A DNA stretch of 44,951 bases from a bacterium (GTDB lineage: Bacteria; Hydrothermota; UBA3073; JACQXS01). Shown here piece by piece: positions 41,939 through 44,951 of this stretch (positions are counted from its first letter, which is position 1; each line of letters begins with the position of its first letter). A program made the position numbers and the translations under genes. The stretch lies in assembly GCA_030592575.1 (NCBI GenBank), contig JAUVIV010000007.1, positions 1-44,951 of the forward strand. Direction: 5' to 3'. The notes under the pieces were generated by a model. The model was given only the letters and a program-made list of their open reading frames with translations, did not search any database and had not been told where the DNA came from.

Positions 41939-42090
41939 TTTTCACAATCGCCATCGCCCTCATGCGGAACTCAAATTTAACCCCCAAATAACATAATCAT
42001 ACTTAAAATACAGAATATAGGTAACTTAACTCGTAACATCAAAATAACAAATAACATTATTGCTCAGGCACAAAAAATGTTATCAGGCAC
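41828..42090 (+). repeat. Six AGGCAC iterons
   Basis: AGGCAC occurs at 41828, 41860, 41880, 41902, 42066 and 42085, all on the same strand and mostly as TTAGGCACA or TCAGGCACA. Spacing is 32, 20, 22, 164 and 19 bp. Bases 41940..42128 otherwise hold AATAACA-type repeats and no gene. Confidence 0.7.
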
Positions 42091-42128
42091 AAAAAAAACA
42101 ACCTTAAAAAACACTGTTTTTCACTAAT

Positions 42129-42153
42129 AAAAAAAAGGAGCTAAAAAGCTCCT
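42129..42153 (-). terminator. Rho-independent terminator of the leftward early operon
   Basis: Minus-strand AGGAGCT-TTTT-AGCTCCT is followed by eight T. It lies 66 bp after the stop at 42219 and insulates the non-coding locus from the operon. The bases 42154..42218 show no gene. Confidence 0.9.
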
Positions 42154-42218
42154 ACTTTACTTAAAATTCCTTTATCTTCTAAAGGTTATCATCAACACAA
42201 TCAACAATCTCTCTCAAT

Positions 42219-42482
42219 TTACTTATTTCTTTCAATAATCTTTCTTTTTACACCGTTCTTCAGATTAGATATTGTACTTGTTTTAAAATCAATATAACCA
42301 TCGTAATTATCATCAATTAACTCTCCGGCATAGATAAACTCACCTACATCGACGCTTTTACCGTCATCTGCACAAGTGAAAGCATATCCTACTGCACTGG
42401 TGGCGTTCATTCTGCATATTGACCCACATACCTTTATAGCATCTTTTATTACTGCGTTTTGAATTTTCAATCTTGATCTCAT
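42219..42482 (-). CDS. Hypothetical protein (87 aa)
   Basis: Not recognised. SD AAGGAGAGG. The sequence has Cys residues (VCGSICRMNATSAVGYAFTCADDGK) and a GEFIYAGELIDDNYDGYIDF stretch, suggesting a small beta-rich protein. Last gene of the leftward early operon. Confidence 0.65.
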   Translation of the reverse strand: MRSRLKIQNAVIKDAIKVCGSICRMNATSAVGYAFTCADDGKSVDVGEFIYAGELIDDNYDGYIDFKTSTISNLKNGVKRKIIERNK

Positions 42483-42493
42483 TTTACCTCTCC

Positions 42494-42928
42494 TTACAAT
42501 TTTGTTATTACAATTTTGCGATTCTGGTATCGCTTAGATAATCTTTCCTTAATTTGACCTTCTACAACATTAACAGGACACTCAAATTTCCCACCAAACG
42601 AGATGTCATAATAATTATCGGAATTGATAATATAATACGCAATGGCTATCTTAAAGCCCGTTTTAGTCTTAGTGTATTTATGAGTGATATAAATTACCTT
42701 AACAAAGCTCTGGTGAGATGCAATATATTCCTGATGAGCTTGTAAGTCATCTTTGTATTTGATTTCAAGTTTCTTCCACCACTTTTTCTTCCGTCGCTTA
42801 TTTCGCTGGTCATTTTCTTCTTCACGATCTTGAACTGCTTTCACTTGTTTTAAGCTTTTAGGCTTACCTATGTTAAGAAAAATACCTGATAAGTAGATAG
42901 CAATTATTACAACAATAACATATTCCAT
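42494..42928 (-). CDS. Membrane-anchored basic protein (144 aa)
   Basis: An N-terminal hydrophobic helix (~3-20, YVIVVIIAIYLSGIFLNI) is followed by a very basic stretch (RNKRRKKKWWKKLEIKYK) and a beta-rich soluble part (VKVIYITHKYTKTKTGFKIAIAYYI). The positive flank predicts the soluble part is cytoplasmic. It may be an inner-membrane protein of early takeover. SD AAAAGGAG. No family recognised. Confidence 0.65.
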   Translation of the reverse strand: MEYVIVVIIAIYLSGIFLNIGKPKSLKQVKAVQDREEENDQRNKRRKKKWWKKLEIKYKDDLQAHQEYIASHQSFVKVIYITHKYTKTKTGFKIAIAYYIINSDNYYDISFGGKFECPVNVVEGQIKERLSKRYQNRKIVITKL

Positions 42929-42942
42929 ATGAAAAGCTCCTT

Positions 42943-43668
42943 TTATAAGTATTCCGGTTCGGTTGGAATTTTTTGTTTTAGTTCTTTCAGGAACATTTCC
43001 TTATCAACCTTGTCGAACTTTAGGTTATTTTCGATGATAGCCTTGTAGAAATACTCAATTACGCAGTCGCTATCATATTCTTTAAAACTAATATAACAAC
43101 TATCATAATTTTCATAAACATATTCCTCTCCGGTAAAATTCACTCTACACTCAAGAGGTGAATCAAAAAAATAATTGTGAAACAGTTTCTTATAAGTTTT
43201 AATGTCGAACTCACTGCCGGTAACTTTCTTAAATTCCTTTGTATTAACTAAGATTTTCGCATAATCACCTTGCGAGTAACCGTATATTTTAACAACTTCA
43301 TAATTGATCTCATAATTGATTTTGAAGTCATCAAACATCTCTTGTAATTCGTTATTACTAAGCTCTTCATCGAAAATGAGTTCGGTTAGCTGATATTGAG
43401 TATAATTGATTAAGCCGGTATGTGAATAATATCCATCTGTTAGTACGATAAGTAGTTTTTTTAACTTTTTGATCTGATGGGGTAATATTGTGAAATAGCC
43501 ACTTTGACAATAATCACCGGAAAGACTATTGCAATTAGTGTAAATCCAATAATCTGATTTCTTACCCCGTACAAAATTATCATCAAAATTTATTTGACTA
43601 AGAAATGAGTTATAATTGATAGATATTCTCATTTCACGAATTGCAGTAGTAAGCTCTCTTTTATCCAT
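42943..43668 (-). CDS. Hypothetical protein with GYSQGDYA motif (241 aa)
   Basis: ATG 43668 follows AAGGAG at six bases. The segment VVKIYGYSQGDYAKILV is one I recall from many phage proteins of unknown function ('YGYSQGDYA'). The C-terminal third has a Cys-x-YISFKEYDSDCVIEYF stretch. Acidic, mixed alpha/beta, no catalytic motif visible. The start overlaps the stop of the Ala-rich gene. Confidence 0.65.
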   Translation of the reverse strand: MDKRELTTAIREMRISINYNSFLSQINFDDNFVRGKKSDYWIYTNCNSLSGDYCQSGYFTILPHQIKKLKKLLIVLTDGYYSHTGLINYTQYQLTELIFDEELSNNELQEMFDDFKINYEINYEVVKIYGYSQGDYAKILVNTKEFKKVTGSEFDIKTYKKLFHNYFFDSPLECRVNFTGEEYVYENYDSCYISFKEYDSDCVIEYFYKAIIENNLKFDKVDKEMFLKELKQKIPTEPEYL

Positions 43669-44293
43669 TTTCAACTCCTTCCTGATTAACTATAATATTA
43701 AGTACATCTTTTGTTAATATTTCTCTGCATATATTAGCAGTGAGTATTTGATTTTCTTTTTTTGCAGCATAAACAGCAGCAGCATCAGCAGCATAAGCAG
43801 CAGCAGCATAAGCAGCATCAGCATCAGCAGCAGTATAAACAGCAGCAGCAGCAGCATCAGTAGCAGCAGTATAAGCAGCAGCAGTAGCAGCATAAGCAGC
43901 ATCAGTATAAGCGTCAGCATAAGCATCAGCAGCAGTATAAGCAGCATCAGCAGCATCAGCAGCATCAGCATAAGCGTCAGCATAAGCATCAGCAGCAGTA
44001 TAAGCAGCATTTTTCAGTTCTTCATCGGTAGCCTTACCTTCACCGTATCTTATGGCTACTTTAACACTATTGATACTTCTTTGATCTTTCATCAAGTGAG
44101 TAATGCTTTCAACACACTTGCCTTTAGCGAATATAAGTGTTCTTTTATCTACTTTTAGTTTTGATGCTACCCACAACAACCAGTCACCTCTTTGACACTC
44201 TTTCCAAGCGTCTTCAAAAGAATGAAATTTTTTGTACCATTTTACAGCTTCTACACAAGGACGATACTTATTAATATTAAATTTTTTATCCAT
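43661..44293 (-). CDS. Ala-rich Imm-5-like protein
   Basis: 210 aa from ATG 44293 (SD AAAGGAG). The N-terminal ~95 residues (HSFEDAWKECQRGDWLLWVASKL) and KATDEELKNAA match the phage and bacterial 'putative immunity protein' (Imm-5-like) family. About 95 residues of AYADAADAADAAYTAAD-type repeats follow and then a short C-terminal helix. The family name comes from toxin immunity annotations; in a phage it might be an anti-defence or host-modifying factor, not shown. The repeat part is duplicated at the DNA level (see repeat). Confidence 0.75.
   Translation of the reverse strand: MDKKFNINKYRPCVEAVKWYKKFHSFEDAWKECQRGDWLLWVASKLKVDKRTLIFAKGKCVESITHLMKDQRSINSVKVAIRYGEGKATDEELKNAAYTAADAYADAYADAADAADAAYTAADAYADAYTDAAYAATAAAYTAATDAAAAAVYTAADADAAYAAAAYAADAAAVYAAKKENQILTANICREILTKDVLNIIVNQEGVENG
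43907..44010. repeat. In-frame 41-bp direct repeat in the Ala-rich gene
   Basis: The 41 bases 43907..43947 are repeated exactly at 43970..44010, a 63-bp period, which is 21 codons, so the frame is kept. GCAGCA/GCATCA triplets fill the DNA around it. It encodes AYADAYADA-type stretches and is expected to change length by slippage without breaking the protein. Confidence 0.85.
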
Positions 44294-44388
44294 TTTCAAC
44301 TCCTTTAATAAGTTTTAAGAACAATTCTTTTTTATTATCAATCCGTAAGGAACAAGACCCTGATTAACTATAACTTCCTGCATTTTAA

Positions 44389-44601
44389 TTATTCGTACAC
44401 TCCTTTCTTTACATCTTCTACAAACATATCTGCGACTTTCCTCATATCCTTCTTTTGTCCTTCGTAATACTCAAAGAACCAGCTTGAAACAAAAGATTTT
44501 ACCTGTATCTTTCTTGCTTTCCGAATAAACTCTTCTCCTGCGTAACACTTTCTTGCAATTTTTATAAACGGTTCTAATTCTTTTAGATAGTTCTGTTCCA
44601 T
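44389..44601 (-). CDS. Hypothetical helical protein (70 aa)
   Basis: Not recognised. It has a consensus SD (AAGGAGG) seven bases before the ATG at 44601, which lies inside the end of the upstream gene. The sequence is helical with basic and aromatic residues (KSFVSSWFFEYYEGQKKDM). The 88 bases after its stop up to the Ala-rich gene include a fragment resembling that gene's 3' end but no clear frame. Confidence 0.65.
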   Translation of the reverse strand: MEQNYLKELEPFIKIARKCYAGEEFIRKARKIQVKSFVSSWFFEYYEGQKKDMRKVADMFVEDVKKGVYE

Positions 44602-44921
44602 AATACCTCCTTACAACCTATTTTAATTAACATTTTCATATACTCCTCATTATCTAATTGCACCCTGTAACCAAAACCGTCCTCAGAATCAGTATTAACA
44701 CAACTTTCCATTTTGCTTGATTGATATTCTGAAAAATTGAATATCCTGATAGTTTCAGGATTTAAGCAGTATTTTCTTATTGCTATTTTTAGCTTATTGA
44801 TACTTCCACGACTTGTAATTGAACTACTACTACTACCACTACACCCGCCCCGCCTAAAATCAATGAACCAATGCCCATGTATAAGATTCACACCTGCGTA
44901 TAATCCTATATCTTTCTTCAT
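44583..44921 (-). CDS. Hypothetical early protein with Gly/Ser run (112 aa)
   Basis: The first gene of the leftward early operon. SD AGAGGAG. The N-terminal half (MKKDIGLYAGVNLIHGHWFIDF) and SRGSINKLKIAIRKYC are followed by a weakly acidic end; the Gly/Cys/Ser segment GCSGSSSSSITS is a flexible loop. Its N-terminal part is repeated at the left end of the window with a shorter Ser run. The function is unknown; early small phage proteins often modulate host targets. Confidence 0.7.
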   Translation of the reverse strand: MKKDIGLYAGVNLIHGHWFIDFRRGGCSGSSSSSITSRGSINKLKIAIRKYCLNPETIRIFNFSEYQSSKMESCVNTDSEDGFGYRVQLDNEEYMKMLIKIGCKEVLWNRTI

Positions 44922-44951
44922 TATCTGCTCCTCTAATTTCCTTCCAATATA
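44720..44951. repeat. Right copy of imperfect terminal direct repeat
   Basis: Corresponds to 1..223 with an added 9 bp (three CTA) and three substitutions. It ends within the -10 box of the leftward early promoter, and the remaining promoter bases are found only after base 223 of the left copy. Joining the ends would give one continuous early operon. Confidence 0.85.

Noticed and set aside
43714-44158. Leu-rich (minus) and Ser-rich (plus) frames
   Set aside because: Shadow frames of the Ala-rich triplet repeat.
44315-44383. 22-aa frame MQEVIVNQGLVPYG...
   Set aside because: No SD; it looks like a relic of the neighbouring gene's 3' end rather than a gene.

Overview
The window looks like an essentially complete genome of an AT-rich tailed bacteriophage (Caudoviricetes, siphovirus-like: long tape measure, tail tube, programmed tail-chaperone frameshift, gene-transfer-agent-like tail tip, no sheath seen). 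Its two ends carry the same roughly 225-bp segment (1..223 and 44720..44951) with three substitutions and a 9-bp indel. The molecule is therefore probably circular or circularly permuted, and the ends are an assembly overlap of two slightly different variants. The host cannot be named. Transcription signals are sigma70-like (TTGACA, 17 bp, TATATT) with strong Shine-Dalgarno sites, and a T7-lysozyme-like amidase fits a Gram-negative host. I see no integrase and no clear lysogeny repressor, so a lytic lifestyle is more likely.

Layout. (1) 194..560 is a control region with divergent promoters and three long direct repeats. (2) 561..15702 (+) is the replication, recombination and regulation arm: a domain-permuted DnaG-type primase, a Top6A/Spo11-like Toprim protein, a DnaQ-fold exonuclease, SSB, a RecE-like PD-(D/E)XK nuclease next to an SMC/RecF-like ATPase, a DNA methyltransferase, a gp3-like protein, a Cro-like regulator, an SF3 helicase, and an SF2 helicase fused to a VRR-NUC nuclease. 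(3) 38911..15659 (-) is the late operon. Its module order is unusual: head-tail connectors, tail, tail tip, then terminase, portal, scaffold and capsid, then lysis (amidase plus an alpha/beta-hydrolase esterase). An internal promoter precedes the scaffold and capsid genes and a UUCG terminator follows the capsid. (4) 38912..39634 holds a predicted ~70-nt RNA divergent from the late promoter and a tetranucleotide-repeat tract. (5) 41099..39635 (-) is a three-gene operon of unknown function. (6) 41100..42218 is non-coding, packed with palindromes and iterons, and is the best candidate for a replication origin or master control region. (7) 44921..42219 (-) is a leftward early operon of small unknown proteins, including an Ala-rich Imm-5-like protein; across the circle it is driven by the promoter at 218..246.

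How it may work together (inference). The early promoters share a core and an untranslated leader containing AATTAGAGG. The predicted small RNA fired back-to-back with the late promoter carries the complement (CCTCTAATT) in an accessible 5' segment and ends in a terminator hairpin. It could shut off early translation when late transcription starts. Long repeats shared by 381..470 and 41382..41433, each beside a promoter, suggest one DNA-binding protein controls both regions. The most unusual points are this candidate antisense RNA, the permuted primase, the nested palindromic locus, and the tail-hub gene split at a T9 run.
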